Notes under the pieces: model-generated | Seen by the model: only the letters and a program-made list of their open reading frames with translations | What the model was told of the DNA's origin: nothing | Databases searched by the model: none | In this document: one piece after another, positions 39,536 to 50,378 of the stretch | Position numbering within the stretch: the first letter of the stretch is position 1 | How the letters are laid out: the number at the start of each line of letters is the position of its first letter | Position numbers and translations under genes: made by a program | Assembly (NCBI GenBank): GCA_027575805.1 | Contig: JANBPU010000018.1 | Location: 1 to 64,000 of the forward strand | Length of the DNA: 64,000 nucleotides | DNA from: Mycoemilia scoparia | Lineage: Eukaryota > Kickxellomycota > Kickxellomycetes > Kickxellales > Kickxellaceae | Reading direction: 5' to 3'

Positions 39536-40236
39536 TCTCGTTTTCCAGGTATGTGTATTTTGTGCTTTCAAAGATAGTCGGTGTGTATGTATAGATAAAG
39601 AAAAAGAGAGAGAGAGAGAGAGAGAGAGAGGATGACTTATAAGCGTTTGAGGGTCAAATGGCAACTATGTTTAATATGCCATATGAAATAACAGGTTTAT
39701 CATCGTAAGTTATTTTGGGTAGATTTATGGGTCATAGATTTGCTTTTACTAACTCTTCGAATCTACTCATGATTTTTGTGTTAGGCGTATCTATCTCTCT
39801 TTGTTTTAGGTTGCTTACCTGCTCAAATGGTCAATGAAGTCAGAGTTACATATGATTTTGTTTTGCAGACTATTATACATAAAAGATCTCAAAGTTAAAA
39901 TAAACAAATACATTCATACCGACAAAAAAGCTATTAACTTGTGATGATTATTCAATAGTGATTAGGCATGAAATAGATAGAAATGGGTTCTCATCAGATT
40001 TTGACCCAATCACCAGACATTTCACATGCAACCCTAGGGAGCCCTTTTTGTCCAAAGCCTAATGAACTTTGACAATATATACAAGAAATAAAACTTCATG
40101 GAGTAGATTGACCACATAAACTAATACAGCCCCATAAGGGAGCTATACCTCTAGACAAGTATACTAGTGAATAACACAACTCATTTATCAACCAGGATCA
40201 AGCTTGCTGATAATTTAAAATCCTTGTTCAGAGACA
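39536..40236. other. Divergent intergenic region, OST2 to the methyltransferase
   Basis: These 701 bp contain the (AG)n run at 39603-39631 and the second family B repeat (39976-40125). No coding frame is supported. Confidence 0.5.
39976..40125 (+). repeat. Dispersed repeat family B, copy 2
   Basis: ATGGGTTCTC...ATCACCAGACATTTCACATGCAA...GGGAGCCCTTTTTGTCC...ACTTTGACAATATA aligns with 28078-28250. It stops about 110 bp before the methyltransferase start. Confidence 0.5.
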
Positions 40237-41477
40237 ATGCCTCGCGGAAGTTCTGCTAGCTCCATCAAAGACCTCTATTTGAGACTACTTGACCATTTTA
40301 AAGATAAGGGGCAGGCACAACGTGAGTTTCGATGGCTATACGAGCACTCATTGTCCAAGTTTAAACATTCAGATATCACTTCTAAACTTAAAGAAACAGG
40401 AAGAAAAGGGATTAATTCAGGCGGCCTTACTCAGGATAAGCTTATGTTATCTAGAATGTGGCGCAACGCTAGTAGTTTGTCAGAGGATGGCAATTTATTT
40501 GAAATCAACAAAATAGGCACATTATCTTTAACATGGTTGAGGCAGGCTGTTTCTGATCGGATAGAGGAGCACAAACCATTACAGTATATCTTGGGAACAC
40601 AGCCATTCAATGATTTAGACATTATCGTCAGACCACCAGTCCTGATCCCAAGGCAAGCAAAACAACCATACATATATGCTTTCGAGCGTATAATACGATG
40701 TCCTCAGCACAAAATTGTACCAACAATAACAAGAGTTTTTTTGAATATAGACCAGAAACAGAAGAGTGGGTAGCAAAACTATCCAGTCATATATCATCGT
40801 TGTTACAAAAGCATGACGTCTCACGAAAGATCAGGATTCTTGACCTGTGTGTTGGAACAGGATGTATATCTCTCAGTTTGGCTAGCAGGCTTCCTGCCGG
40901 TGTCGCAGAAATAGTTGGTGTAGACATTTCACCCGAAGCTGTACTCCTGGCCGATGAGAATCTGAGTGCCAACGAATCGCTATTAAACAATAACTCCGTT
41001 TCATTCTACAACGCTGATATCAACTGTGAGGATTTTTCTGATTTTATATGCAAAAAGCTGACCACAAATGGCAACGATCCTACCGGATACGATATTGTTG
41101 TTGCCAATCCACCGTATGTTACGTTTGAAGAATACTGCTCTCTAGAACCAGACGTGAAGGACTGGGAGGACCCTATGGCATTAGTTCCAAACTACCACAC
41201 AAACAAAACATCCAATAATAATGGACTCGATATTATAAAGAGAATTTTGTCTTTGGCAGGCCCTGTCAGTTCTCTAAATCATGCATCTATTGTTAACAAT
41301 ACTCGTGTTTTGGCCCCAGCTATGCCAACCGTGGTGATTGAAATCGGTGGGAGTCATCAAGTGCCCCCAATAAAAGACATGATAAAGACTAATGGATTTA
41401 GCCATACTGACATATGGAAAGACTTTTCCGGAAATGATAGAGTAGTTTTAGGGTTCATGGCTAAGCAGAGCAATTGA
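40237..41477 (+). CDS. HemK/PrmC-family release-factor glutamine N5-methyltransferase
   Basis: Exons are 40237..40652 and 40751..41477, giving 380 residues. Modifies the GGQ glutamine of class I release factors (mitochondrial Mtq1-type or cytosolic). The N-terminal helical domain ends in HKPLQYILGTQPFNDLDI and IPRPETEEWV. The SAM-binding core ILDLCVGTGCISLSLA, VVGVDIS-type EIVGVDISPEAV and the catalytic VVANPPYVTFEEY follow. The intron can only use a GC donor (CCAAG|gcaagc at 40653), joining IPR to PETEEW. Length and the well-separated N domain favour the mitochondrial Mtq1/HEMK1 group, but no strong presequence is visible. Confidence 0.93.
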
Positions 41478-42261
41478 TCTTGCCGGCTTCTCATGCCCAT
41501 TAACGATAACCCCAACCTCCGCATATGGGTAGTTATTTTTGAAGGATGACCATTTGCTAATATACTATGATCCCGCATTTGGCTGTGTTTGCCCCTATAA
41601 TCGTTGGCCACCAAAAGTCACCCTTCAAAAATTATGATCCATATATCTTTGAAAGCAATGGTACAAAAAAACGCAAGATTACTATAACCCTTGACATTTT
41701 GTAATGTTATCCTAGTCGAATGAAATAAAGCCATACATGGATCTTCACTATAGGGGTAGACTACATATGATTTGCAGTCTCGTTTCCCATGATAGAAGCT
41801 TTTCTAGAAAAACACAAACTCAACCACACATCATTTACGAGCTTTGGGGATTAAAACCAAGACAATTGGAAAAAGCTAGTTTAAACAGCAATTATGTATC
41901 ATGCCACAATCCTGCATTTGACGAATACAGAGGTGCCAATTGAAAGGCAGCCCTTACAAAGTCCAGCTGTAAATGATCTGCAATGCAAAATCTCATAACA
42001 CACTCTCTGTAGTGCCGTTGTTGTATGCAACATTATGGCCAAGTTAACCGAGATTTAATAAAGTTATTTAGAAGACACGCTAGAAAAGTAACTCAGTAAT
42101 TACACTGTGCGTGTATATAGCTTTATGTGAGATTGTGGAGATGTTGGATATATGGTTTTGACTATACTATTAAAATGGACGTATATTATGTAGCAATCAC
42201 AGGATAAGAGACATCGAGAATAAACAAGGAAAAATTATCATATGTAAATAAGAAAAGACAA
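41478..42261. other. Convergent intergenic region with a MITE-like copy
   Basis: These 784 bp lie between the methyltransferase stop and the FET3 stop. MITE-like copy 4 occupies 41527-41640. The remainder has no supported gene. Confidence 0.5.
41527..41640 (+). repeat. MITE-like element, copy 4
   Basis: Begins GGGTAGTTATTTTTGAAGGA and ends CACCCTTCAAAAATTATGATCC, with ATAT on both sides. The interior has CATTTGGCTGTGTTTGCCCC and TTGGCCACCAAAAG. It is the best consensus-like copy. Confidence 0.85.
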
Positions 42262-44082
42262 TTAGTGCTCGGAAAGTCCTTCGCTTCCATCTCTGCCGCC
42301 AGCAACTCCTTGTTTGAATTCCTCAGTAACAATGGGAGTGGATGTGCCATCATCATCGCCATTGGTTGCTGGGTCGTTAAGAGAGTACCAAATAATAGCA
42401 AGGATACCAAGAACAGCAGAGATGACGCAGGCAGCCATGGCACCAATGCCGCTGCCATGGATGGAGTAGTTTATGGGGTTGGGTCCCTCGGGTTGGCCAG
42501 CGAGATCCAAGCCTTGCTTGCCCATTGCGTTGCCCTCGACCAGGAAGTCGTTGGCAGCACAGAACTCCTTCATGGTGTCAGAGAAGGTCAGTTGCTTTTG
42601 TGTGGCAACAGGGTCAACATTGAATACGGCAGCAAGACCAGCGATCATGTGCCATTCGTTGTGGCAATGGAAGAACCAACTTCCGATGTTGTCAGTGAAG
42701 AACCTGAGGACGGCATAGCCATTGCCGGGGAGGACGACGGTATCGCGGCGCATGGGGTTGGGGTTGTCAGGGATGTTCTTGGGATCATAGTCTTCCATGA
42801 CATCGCCACGGGCAACGACTTGGAATGTGTTTCCGTGCAGATGGAATGGGTGGGGGTCTGGATCTCCGTTAAGTAGGACAATCTCGATGGTTTTGTTTTG
42901 CTCAAAGACGTATGTGTTGGTCATCTTACCATAGATTGTGGCATCGGTGGCGTATTCGCCAGTTGTCAGCATGGTCAAGAGCGAAGGAACTTTGGGTCTC
43001 AAGTAGGTGATATCGTTGAACATGCCATAGAACATACCGTCATCAAGCTGGTTGAAGGTAACAGTCAGGTCTATACTCTGGTCGGGCGTGCTGTAGTTGC
43101 TCTTGACAATAGGAGTAAGCTCCAGATCATTAAATGACACCCAGTCTCTTGCTGGTGGGTCGGCAGTGTCAGCATTATCATCGTAGACGATGGTTGCGGT
43201 GATATTTGGCAAGAGGTGGTCCTTAAGGGTATCTAGCTTGTCAACATCCAAGTCGGCGTGAATGAGGTAGTTGGAGTCCGTAGAGTTCTTTGCTGTAACG
43301 AGAACAGAGTAGCGCTGAGCGGCGGCAATCATAATGGTTTTGGCAGTTGTCGGTTCGACATCGACACCGTCGACCTCAATAATCTTCATTTCGTGGTCAT
43401 CGATGTTGATGAAGAAAATGGCAGCAGCAGAGTAGTTGATGAAACGAAGACGATAGGTCTTTCCGGGCTCGAAGTTAATGCTTGTGGTAGCACCCTCGCG
43501 AATAAGAGCGGCGTCGGGGCTGGGCTCACCACCACCAGGGTTTTGGAGACTGAGGAAGTGATCGCCGAGGGCAGTAGCACTTTCGTAGAACCAGTCAGAA
43601 AGAGGAAGGGTATAGTCGCCATCGTACTTGAAGGGATCCTTGTCTTTTGGTGGGTGGATAACAAGCGAAGTACGCCAGCCCTCAACATACTGAGCACCGG
43701 AGTGCGAGTGGATCCAGTAAGTGCCCCACTGGTTAAGGGGGATGGTATATGTGTAGTTCTTGCCTGGTGGAATACCGCATTCAGTAACCCCCACAGCACC
43801 GTCATATTCGTTTAGGCCGTGGAAGAAGATGCCGTGGCTGTGAAGGGAGGTAGCCATATCGAGAGAGTTGTGTACGTTGATATGCAAAACATCGCCGTAT
43901 TCGGCCTCAATCTGAGGGAATGGCCACGCGTTGTTGCAGCCGATGACCTGCTGCTCTTGCTTGCCGTCTGGTTTGGCAGTAACATAGTTGATATCCCAGT
44001 CGAAGTGGAGATCCTTGCTAGCGACCATGGTCGCCATGGACAGAGACAGTGCGAACAGACAATTGAAAGTTCTCGCAATCAT
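42262..44082 (-). CDS. FET3: Fet3-type multicopper ferroxidase
   Basis: A single exon of 606 residues. Oxidises Fe(II) to Fe(III) at the cell surface and passes it to the Ftr1 permease. An N-terminal signal peptide (FNCLFALSLSMATMVAS) precedes three cupredoxin domains with the copper motifs HSHGIFFH, WIHSHSGAQY, HPFHLHGNTF and WFFHCHNEWHM. NPGGGEPSP matches the yeast Fet3 region that carries the iron-binding Glu185, supporting ferroxidase rather than laccase function. A C-terminal membrane anchor (GAMAACVISAVLGILAIIWY) follows and ends in a short cytosolic tail. Head-to-head with FTR1 at 44983, the classic co-regulated arrangement. Long open frames on the opposite strand are shadows caused by biased codon use. 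Confidence 0.96.
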   Translation of the reverse strand: MIARTFNCLFALSLSMATMVASKDLHFDWDINYVTAKPDGKQEQQVIGCNNAWPFPQIEAEYGDVLHINVHNSLDMATSLHSHGIFFHGLNEYDGAVGVTECGIPPGKNYTYTIPLNQWGTYWIHSHSGAQYVEGWRTSLVIHPPKDKDPFKYDGDYTLPLSDWFYESATALGDHFLSLQNPGGGEPSPDAALIREGATTSINFEPGKTYRLRFINYSAAAIFFINIDDHEMKIIEVDGVDVEPTTAKTIMIAAAQRYSVLVTAKNSTDSNYLIHADLDVDKLDTLKDHLLPNITATIVYDDNADTADPPARDWVSFNDLELTPIVKSNYSTPDQSIDLTVTFNQLDDGMFYGMFNDITYLRPKVPSLLTMLTTGEYATDATIYGKMTNTYVFEQNKTIEIVLLNGDPDPHPFHLHGNTFQVVARGDVMEDYDPKNIPDNPNPMRRDTVVLPGNGYAVLRFFTDNIGSWFFHCHNEWHMIAGLAAVFNVDPVATQKQLTFSDTMKEFCAANDFLVEGNAMGKQGLDLAGQPEGPNPINYSIHGSGIGAMAACVISAVLGILAIIWYSLNDPATNGDDDGTSTPIVTEEFKQGVAGGRDGSEGLSEH

Positions 44083-44982
44083 TTTTACAAAGAAAGACCA
44101 GCAGTCTGGCGGTTTGCAAGATCAAAGAAAGAGTTTAGCTAAAAGAAAAAAGTCTACTTCAGCGAATATACATGGATGAGAGAACAAGCAAAAGAACTTT
44201 GGCCCAGTATTTGTAACTGATAAAACTTGGAGCTTTTTCTGCAAGCGCCAGACAGGAGGGATAGGATGCCAAACAAGCCCTGCATATCTGATGACCGGTT
44301 AGTCCGAAAAGGCAATGAAATTACTCAAAAAATGGCCACGGCGCGGGGATAAGATCAATCCAGGGTTTGGATGTTTCATCTGATAAAAATTTTAATGTCC
44401 TCTTACGATGATTCTTTTGCCCGAAAGTTTGTCCCTTAAACACAGTACATTGGTCGATCATGCATGCCTGCAGCATAGCATAACACTCCTATTTGCGCAA
44501 TTATTCAAATGCGGTTTAATCTGATAGTATGTAAACTGACCATGGTGCGTTTCGATTGTTGATCTGAGGGATTCTGTTGGGGCTCAAGTACACTGCATGC
44601 AATACATAGACTAATAAGATCCTCAAATTCTATCAACAATTGCAAAACAAGATTATTTAGTGTAGGATCTATGTGAAATTTTCAAGGGACCGGCATAGAT
44701 GGTGTGTTTATCTGACATTCGGCTTTCCCGAACACAATACACATCAAAAAAGACTCATGAGGCAATTACTTGGTAGTTTATATGTGGATGGAGAATTTTC
44801 AATAAAGGCATATCAGTCACCCGCAAAACTTTATCTGATTCATACGAGACGCACTCTTCCCTGGCTTTTCTTCAAAGTTTTTTCATTTAAATATACTCAG
44901 CCGCATACCTTGTTCTCTCATTCAGACTCGTTGAGACACCTATTGCCACTACTCTCTTTTCTCTATCGAACAGACCGCCAAC
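44083..44982. promoter_or_regulatory. FET3/FTR1 divergent promoter with repeated ATCTGAT motifs
   Basis: These 900 bp separate the two start codons. ATCTGAT occurs four times, all on the + strand: 44286-44292, 44378-44384 (as ATCTGATAA), 44519-44525 (ATCTGATAG) and 44833-44839. ATCTGAC (44706-44712 region) and CTGATAA (44216-44222) are near matches. ATCWGATAA is the known site of fungal iron-responsive GATA repressors (Urbs1/SreA/Fep1 type). I infer iron repression of both genes. A TATA-like TTTAAATATA near 44886 suits FTR1. Confidence 0.6.
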
Positions 44983-45939
44983 ATGGGTAGCGTTTTCAGT
45001 GTACCTATCTTCTTTATTATCTTCCGTGAGACCACGGAGGCTGCTCTCATCATATCTATTATGATGTCCTTCGCCAGACAGGTCTTTGGCGACGATCGAG
45101 CCCTGCTCAAGAAGCTGAGGCTCCAAATCTGGATCGGAGCGGTCACCGGCTTGCTAATATCGCTGATAATAGGTGCGATATTTATCGCGATATGGTACAC
45201 GCTCGCAAAGGATCTGTGGGCAAAATCCGAGGCTCTCTGGGAAGGTATTTTTGCCCTTATTGCCACCATACTAATCACCCTCATGGGCCTCGCATTCCTG
45301 CGCACACAGCATCTCCAGGCCAAGCTAAAGGCCAAGCTTCACCAAGCACTCGATAAAAACAAGAAGGGCAAAGGCTTCTTCGCCAAGTACGCTTTTGGCA
45401 TTCTTCCCCTGATCACCGTGCTCCGTGAGGGCTTGGAGGCAGTCGTATTTGTTGGTGGTGTTTCGCTTGGTCTGCCTGCCAAATCCATTCCCCTGGCAAC
45501 AATCGTGGGTATTCTTGCCGGCTGCGCTGTCGGTCTTGTCATCTACAAGGGAGGAAACGTCCTTAAGCTCAAGTGGTTCTTCGTGGCATCAACCGTATTC
45601 TTGTTCTTGATCGGCGGCGGTCTTTTCTCCAACTCCATCAACTACTTCCAGAACTATCAGTTCGGAAAACTGCTTGGCGGAGGAGACCCCGACGCTGGCT
45701 ATGTCTTCAATGTTAGCCAGAGCGTATGGATGCTTGCTTGCTGTAACCCAGAGGACCCCGCCGCCAGTGGTGGATGGAAGCTCTTCAGCGCCATTCTTGG
45801 CTGGACTAACAACGCAACCATCGGATCTATCATTGGATACTGTCTGTACTGGGTCGCCATCACCGTCTACCTTGTTGGCAGCAAAGCCCATGCTAAGATC
45901 TCCTACAAAAAGAAGACCTCGGAAAAGCTGGAAATGTAG
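44983..45939 (+). CDS. FTR1: High-affinity iron permease Ftr1
   Basis: A single exon of 318 residues. Plasma-membrane Fe(III) channel that works with the Fet3 ferroxidase. Two REXXE iron-binding motifs are present in membrane segments, RETTE near residue 16 and REGLE in TVLREGLEAVVF. About seven hydrophobic segments are visible, including LLISLIIGAIFIAIWY, IFALIATILITLMGLAFL, WFFVASTVFLFLIGGGLF and a final one near IIGYCLYWVAITVYL. The C-terminal tail is Lys-rich. It is co-oriented away from FET3 and shares its promoter. Confidence is very high. Confidence 0.97.
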   Translation: MGSVFSVPIFFIIFRETTEAALIISIMMSFARQVFGDDRALLKKLRLQIWIGAVTGLLISLIIGAIFIAIWYTLAKDLWAKSEALWEGIFALIATILITLMGLAFLRTQHLQAKLKAKLHQALDKNKKGKGFFAKYAFGILPLITVLREGLEAVVFVGGVSLGLPAKSIPLATIVGILAGCAVGLVIYKGGNVLKLKWFFVASTVFLFLIGGGLFSNSINYFQNYQFGKLLGGGDPDAGYVFNVSQSVWMLACCNPEDPAASGGWKLFSAILGWTNNATIGSIIGYCLYWVAITVYLVGSKAHAKISYKKKTSEKLEM

Positions 45940-46124
45940 AGACTCTGTAGCTGTAACAGTTTTTTTGGTATTACTCTAATAATAATTTGTTTTTAATATA
46001 AATGTATGCACATCATCATCATCATCACGAAAGTTGGCAACAAAATCAGTGGAGATTGATTTATTGATACTACCACCACCAAACCCTGCATGCTAATTGT
46101 TATAAAACTATACGCCCCCCTTGT

Positions 46125-46870
46125 TTAGAAAAATACATTTGGGCAGATACGGCGGCAATAGTTGGAGCATCCCTCGCCTTGTTTGCAATGCATACAAGGG
46201 CCATAGCAAGAGGCCTGGGGTGGTACCAGATTGCCATCCGAGGCATCGCTGCTGCCTGCTGCAGTGCTGATGTTGGTGTAGTCTGGTGGTGGCGTGCTTG
46301 GAGAATCCAAGCTTGCTGTTGTGGGCTGCGAAAGCAGGGTCAGCGTTGTGCAGGTTGATGCGCAATCGAGAGGCAGCGCACCCCTACCAAAACCTATGCG
46401 GCAGTGTTTTGAACACATAATTGCAAACTCGCCATTGTATTGGATGTCACCAGAGAAGCTGAACTCGATGTATCGGCCCGAGTTTCCTGGGACGTGCCCA
46501 AGCGTAGGAGTTGGCACTATTGCAGATGACACAGACATGTTGGTGTTGGCATTGAGACTAAATTTTGGGAGCAAAGAGCACGGCGGAGTATCCAGCGGGC
46601 TTAAATACTATTTGCGCCAGCACATTCATCTCCAGTTAGACGCGGAGAGAGGGCCTCTGTGTGGATGCAAATACGCTCTTGTAGGCTCCTGCATACACAG
46701 GGCAGGCCGAATGAGGCATCATTATAGCTTATTTGCGTTTTTGGGTTAGTGACTACTAAAAGCCAAATGCTGCCACTGGGCTGCAATGATCGTTTTTCCT
46801 GTGAATTAAATAAGCTGGAGTCTGTCCGGCACATGACCAAAACAGCGAATACATGAGTATGTATAGCCAT
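46125..46870 (-). pseudogene. Cys-rich, possibly secreted small protein; two overlapping frames (frameshift or missed intron)
   Basis: A frame starting with ATG at 46870 has a hydrophobic start (HVFAVLVM) and runs to 46601 with CVC and ECAGAN. A second frame overlaps it (46618 to 46125) and continues with CSLLPKFSLNANTNM, FAIMCSKHCRIGFG, LDCASTCTT and a Cys cluster CYGPCMHCKQGEGCSNYC near the end. One indel near 46610 would join them. A TATA-like TATAAATA (46955-46962) lies about 85 bp upstream of the ATG. No family is recognised. It could also be an exon-skipped or sequencing-damaged real gene. The position beside FTR1 may be coincidence. Confidence 0.4.
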
Positions 46871-47044
46871 AAACTTGGTGGCACATTGACAACAGGCTCC
46901 ACTGCTATTCCTGTATATTATTTTGGCTGTGCATAGAATGTTAAAGCAGGCTTGTATTTATACAAAAAGTCACTAGCAAGCGGGGTAAGTGTGAGCTGGC
47001 TGTAACATAAATAGTGGCAAAAGTGAAAGTTATGGAGCTGGTGG

Positions 47045-47488
47045 TTACTGAGAGGCAGGGAAAACTGTGATGGTTGCATCTGGCTGAAACCCAGTCTGAG
47101 AGGCCTTTTCGTTCTCCAGGGATACTATGAGATCTATGAGCTCGTTCAGCTCAAGAGCATTGTTGACGGGCTTTGGTGTCTCTGCAGTGTAGCAGTTCGT
47201 GGTTGTTTCCTCGTCGCACTCCGCCAGCTTATGCTGTCGGACCATGGGAGGGATCAGCACCCAGCAGTCGCCCTTCTTGCATACGCTTGGATCCGGACAT
47301 GGGCCACAGCCTGCAACCTCCAGAACGCGATTGCCCTGTGATATGGTGAAGGGGCTGTCCTTTGCATTTACTTCCACTGGACTACGGTTGAAAAGGGCTG
47401 GTTCGCTGGACATAGCGGCTGTGGCAGCAACACCGAGGGCTTTCGCCACAAAGGGCACCAAGGCCCAGCATATATCAAAGAAGCGCAT
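47045..47488 (-). CDS. Small secreted cysteine-containing protein, unknown
   Basis: An open frame of 147 residues. The N-terminus is a plausible signal peptide (MRFFDICWALVPFVAKALGV then AATAA). A mature part with GCGPCPDPSVCKKGDCW, a further C..C pair (ECDEETTTNCY) and an acidic/amphipathic C-terminal segment (ELNELIDLIVSLENEK) follows. A TATA box, TATATAAAAG, lies at 47557-47566, about 70 bp upstream of the ATG. No family is recognised; extracellular or effector-like roles would be guesses. It shares the size class, strand and Cys-rich style with the broken frame just downstream at 46125-46870, so the two may be diverged duplicates. Confidence 0.55.
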   Translation of the reverse strand: MRFFDICWALVPFVAKALGVAATAAMSSEPALFNRSPVEVNAKDSPFTISQGNRVLEVAGCGPCPDPSVCKKGDCWVLIPPMVRQHKLAECDEETTTNCYTAETPKPVNNALELNELIDLIVSLENEKASQTGFQPDATITVFPASQ

Positions 47489-48533
47489 TCTTGTATGGTG
47501 AAAGTTTATCTAGAATCAAAAGAGGGAGTGAAGTTAAAAACCATCCCGGCGTATACTTTTATATACGTGCGCCTAGGGCACTATTTGATCCGTGCTAGAG
47601 ATTTTGTTAGAATGTACGCTATTATCGCCATGATGTGTGCGGATGTGCACAGCCAAATGCGATGATGGAGGAGCACAGATGCACATATTTGCCTCCCTCG
47701 AAATCGAGTGGTATGCCCATTCTAGCCTCCATATACTGTGGCTACTGCCTTCCGTGCTGCGTAAACCCAGGTCAGAATAGTAACGTCTTGGCCACTTGTG
47801 AATGCTAGAAAGATCTCATCCTGCTGTGTTCTGGCACTAGCCTCACTGGTTGAGATCCTGGCTGGGATTTGAAGACCAGTGCCACCACAATGCCAGGCAT
47901 CCATATGTCTCTCCAAGGATCCGTATATTCTGGGGATTATTGGAAATAGGAGACGGGTTCCCTTGTTAATTCCAATGCCTCTCCTGGTATCGGAGTTGCT
48001 GTTTTGATCCGGTATGGGGCTCAGTGGAGCAAACAAGGCTCAGGCTATTCTTGTGCCTCAAAACGTTTTGCTGTAATTAGATATCATCATCAAATCACAC
48101 CTGTTGCTCAAGACAAAAGCCAGCAGTTATCAGCTTCAAACAAGAGTTGCTATAGTTATGGAGCTTTATGAAGCATCACATGTCGCACTCCTAGTCATCT
48201 GGCCAAATTCGCTTGTGACCGCACAAGCAATAATTATACATTACATCTGTCCAAAAAGGAACAAGAGTGCATAAAGCCCGACAAATATTTCTCAGGTCCA
48301 ATTCTTATTGCCTATCACAGAATCAAACATCTACATGTCTACACATTGGAAACTTGGTCACAGCCGAAATGCTTGCTCTGGAGAGGAATCAAAGCAGCAA
48401 TTCCTAAAAGGGGCGAACAAATCCCCAGACCCTCTTTTCTTATTGATCAATAAGGGCTTTACGGCCCGCTTTATTCTAGCAACCTTTAGTAAAAATTAAA
48501 GACGATTTAATAACATTCCCATGCTGTTTGCTC
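47489..48533. other. Intergenic region with an unidentified open frame
   Basis: These 1045 bp lie between the secreted-protein gene and the Erg27-type reductase. A minus-strand frame is open from 48036 to 47722 (104 codons) with an even amino-acid mix but no ATG at its head, no motif and no obvious splice partner; it may be an exon fragment or relic. The rest shows nothing I can support. Confidence 0.45.
47557..47566 (-). promoter_or_regulatory. TATA box of the secreted-protein gene
   Basis: TATATAAAAG on the minus strand, about 70 bp before the ATG at 47488, in an otherwise moderately GC stretch. Spacing is typical for a fungal TATA element. Confidence 0.5.
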
Positions 48534-49815
48534 CTACTTTCTTGCATCTGCAAAAATTCTATCCAAGTACTGCACAATGATTCTTGCATTAGCCTCGTCG
48601 TATTTTACAGGGAAAGGAGCCACAAAGCCCTGCTCCCCTAGCCGCGATATGCTGCTGTAATATTTGAGACGCGCATCCAGCGTTTCGGCTGGTGCTGTTG
48701 CCACATAGTGGTTAGATATGGATCCGTTGTAGGCTGTTATAGTCAACCTGATGCTACCAGAAATGAGCCTGACCTATATAAGCCAATATTTGTTTGGTGG
48801 GAATATGCTTGAGATGATTTGCGATGCTGAATATTCACTGCTTAGGTGTGTGTGTGTGTGCGTTGTTGAAGCCTTACCAGGTAAAAAACAACGACAATTA
48901 AAACTTTCAGGATGGGATTGCTGATGGGATCAACAAAGCCCGAACAGACATTTCCTGGCTCGGTGGTGAAAGACCTGATCTTTGTCCCTGCATACTTATT
49001 GTCCAAATACACGCTGACCTGGTCGATGATGTACTTCGAAGACTCATATGGCTTGTCTCCCTTTAAATGTTCTATATCGCTTGGGTCAAACTCTAGTTCG
49101 GACGCCGCAGAGCCTGTCCATATTATACGCGACTCTCCAGGGGTCCTTTCCATTAGCGGCTCGAGGATTTTTATCTATGATGGAAGAATGGATCAGCGTG
49201 TAGCCAAAATAATTATCATACTCTCGCGGGACAATTGTAATGGACTTACCATAAAGTAATGCCCAGCTACATTGGTGGCAAATGTCATACCCAGCCCATC
49301 CCTGGACTTGACTCCGACCTTCTGATGAAGTGCTTCTGATGTGCCGAAAAACTCTACCGGGTGGGTTAAAAGCCCACGTATGCAACCTGGGATGTTTAAT
49401 CCCTTGATGGGCATGGCACCAGCATTGCAGAACAGTACATCAAGTCGAGAGTACTGTTTGGCTATTGTCTCAGAGGCATTTATCACAGACTGAATACTGC
49501 TTGTGTCCAGAGGAATGATGTCTACGGTAGCCTGTGGCTCTTTTTTAAGAAGCTGTTTTCTAGCCGCTTCTGCTTTAGCCTGGTTTCGACACGCAAGGAC
49601 AACTGTCCATCCTTGGACGCTTTCGTTTTTTCCTGCCGACCTGTCTAATAGAAGCCTCTGGGCAATTGCCAGGCCAACGCCGCTGTGCAACATTTTGCAG
49701 GCAGAGGGATGATTAGTTTGTATGTCCTTGGTAGAGTCTAAGAGTTTTATGCGTTGATTCTTGATATTTACCTATTACCACCCGTAATAACCGCCACCCT
49801 TTTTCCTATACTCAT
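48534..49815 (-). CDS. Erg27-type 3-keto-steroid reductase (short-chain dehydrogenase)
   Basis: Exons are 49815..49772, 49682..49250, 49174..48878 and 48773..48534, giving 337 residues. Reduces the 3-keto group during C-4 demethylation of ergosterol precursors (human HSD17B7 equivalent), on ER/lipid droplets. The Rossmann start MSIGKRVAVITGGNSGVG binds NADPH; FCNAGAMPIKG and FATNVAGHYFM follow. The catalytic Ser/Tyr/Lys set is seen as RIIWTGSAAS and then PYESSKYIID. HPG-type TEPGNVCSGF and a hydrophobic LKVLIVVVFYL segment come next. Length and the late hydrophobic segment fit Erg27/HSD17B7 better than other SDRs. The Erg27 assignment itself is by layout, not alignment. Confidence 0.85.
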
Positions 49816-50378
49816 CGTGACTTTAGAATGCTTTATAAAGCTTGCCGATCTCTGACTTTGCAATACCAACTGACGTTTATCTTGGGTTGTGGGCTCACCC
49901 TGCCACTAGATCACCATGTTGTCTATGGCCAATAGTCATTATGGGTGGAATACCTGGTGCTCAAGCCGCCACATGGGTCTGCTTTGTATAGAAGCAACTT
50001 TCTTCAGTGGACAATTTAAATCAAGAATCCTATGATCAGAATATTTGCTATTGAACACGTAGGGATACACTGGTATCTGAACATTTCTGTAAATACTTGT
50101 TTAATTGTGGACTTATTTTAACAAGCTTAATCATTTAGCGGGCAAAATTAGACATAAAGCTCTTCTACCCATAACATAACATGAGCCGATCCCCTTTAAA
50201 CTTTTATCAGCACCCCCCTACTAGAACATTTTCTATCATGGTTATAGACAACATTTCGTTGATAGATTAGCTCCATGTTTTTTTGTAAAGCATAAAACCA
50301 CACATCACTTATTTATACATTACCTAGGCTACCACGAGTCCACCTATTAACTGAAGGTAAACTAAGGTGGAGAGCTGG
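49816..50378. other. Divergent promoter region between the reductase and the PPR-like gene
   Basis: 563 bp without a credible open frame or recognised repeat. Confidence 0.5.

Noticed and set aside
42265..43815. Long plus-strand open frames opposite FET3 (203 and 185 codons)
   Set aside because: They are the mirror of a strongly biased coding strand; FET3 has every copper motif and a signal peptide, the shadows have none.
48308..48499. Small plus-strand open frame upstream of the Erg27-type gene end
   Set aside because: No motif, no splice context, no consistent codon bias; lies in the 3' region of neighbouring genes.
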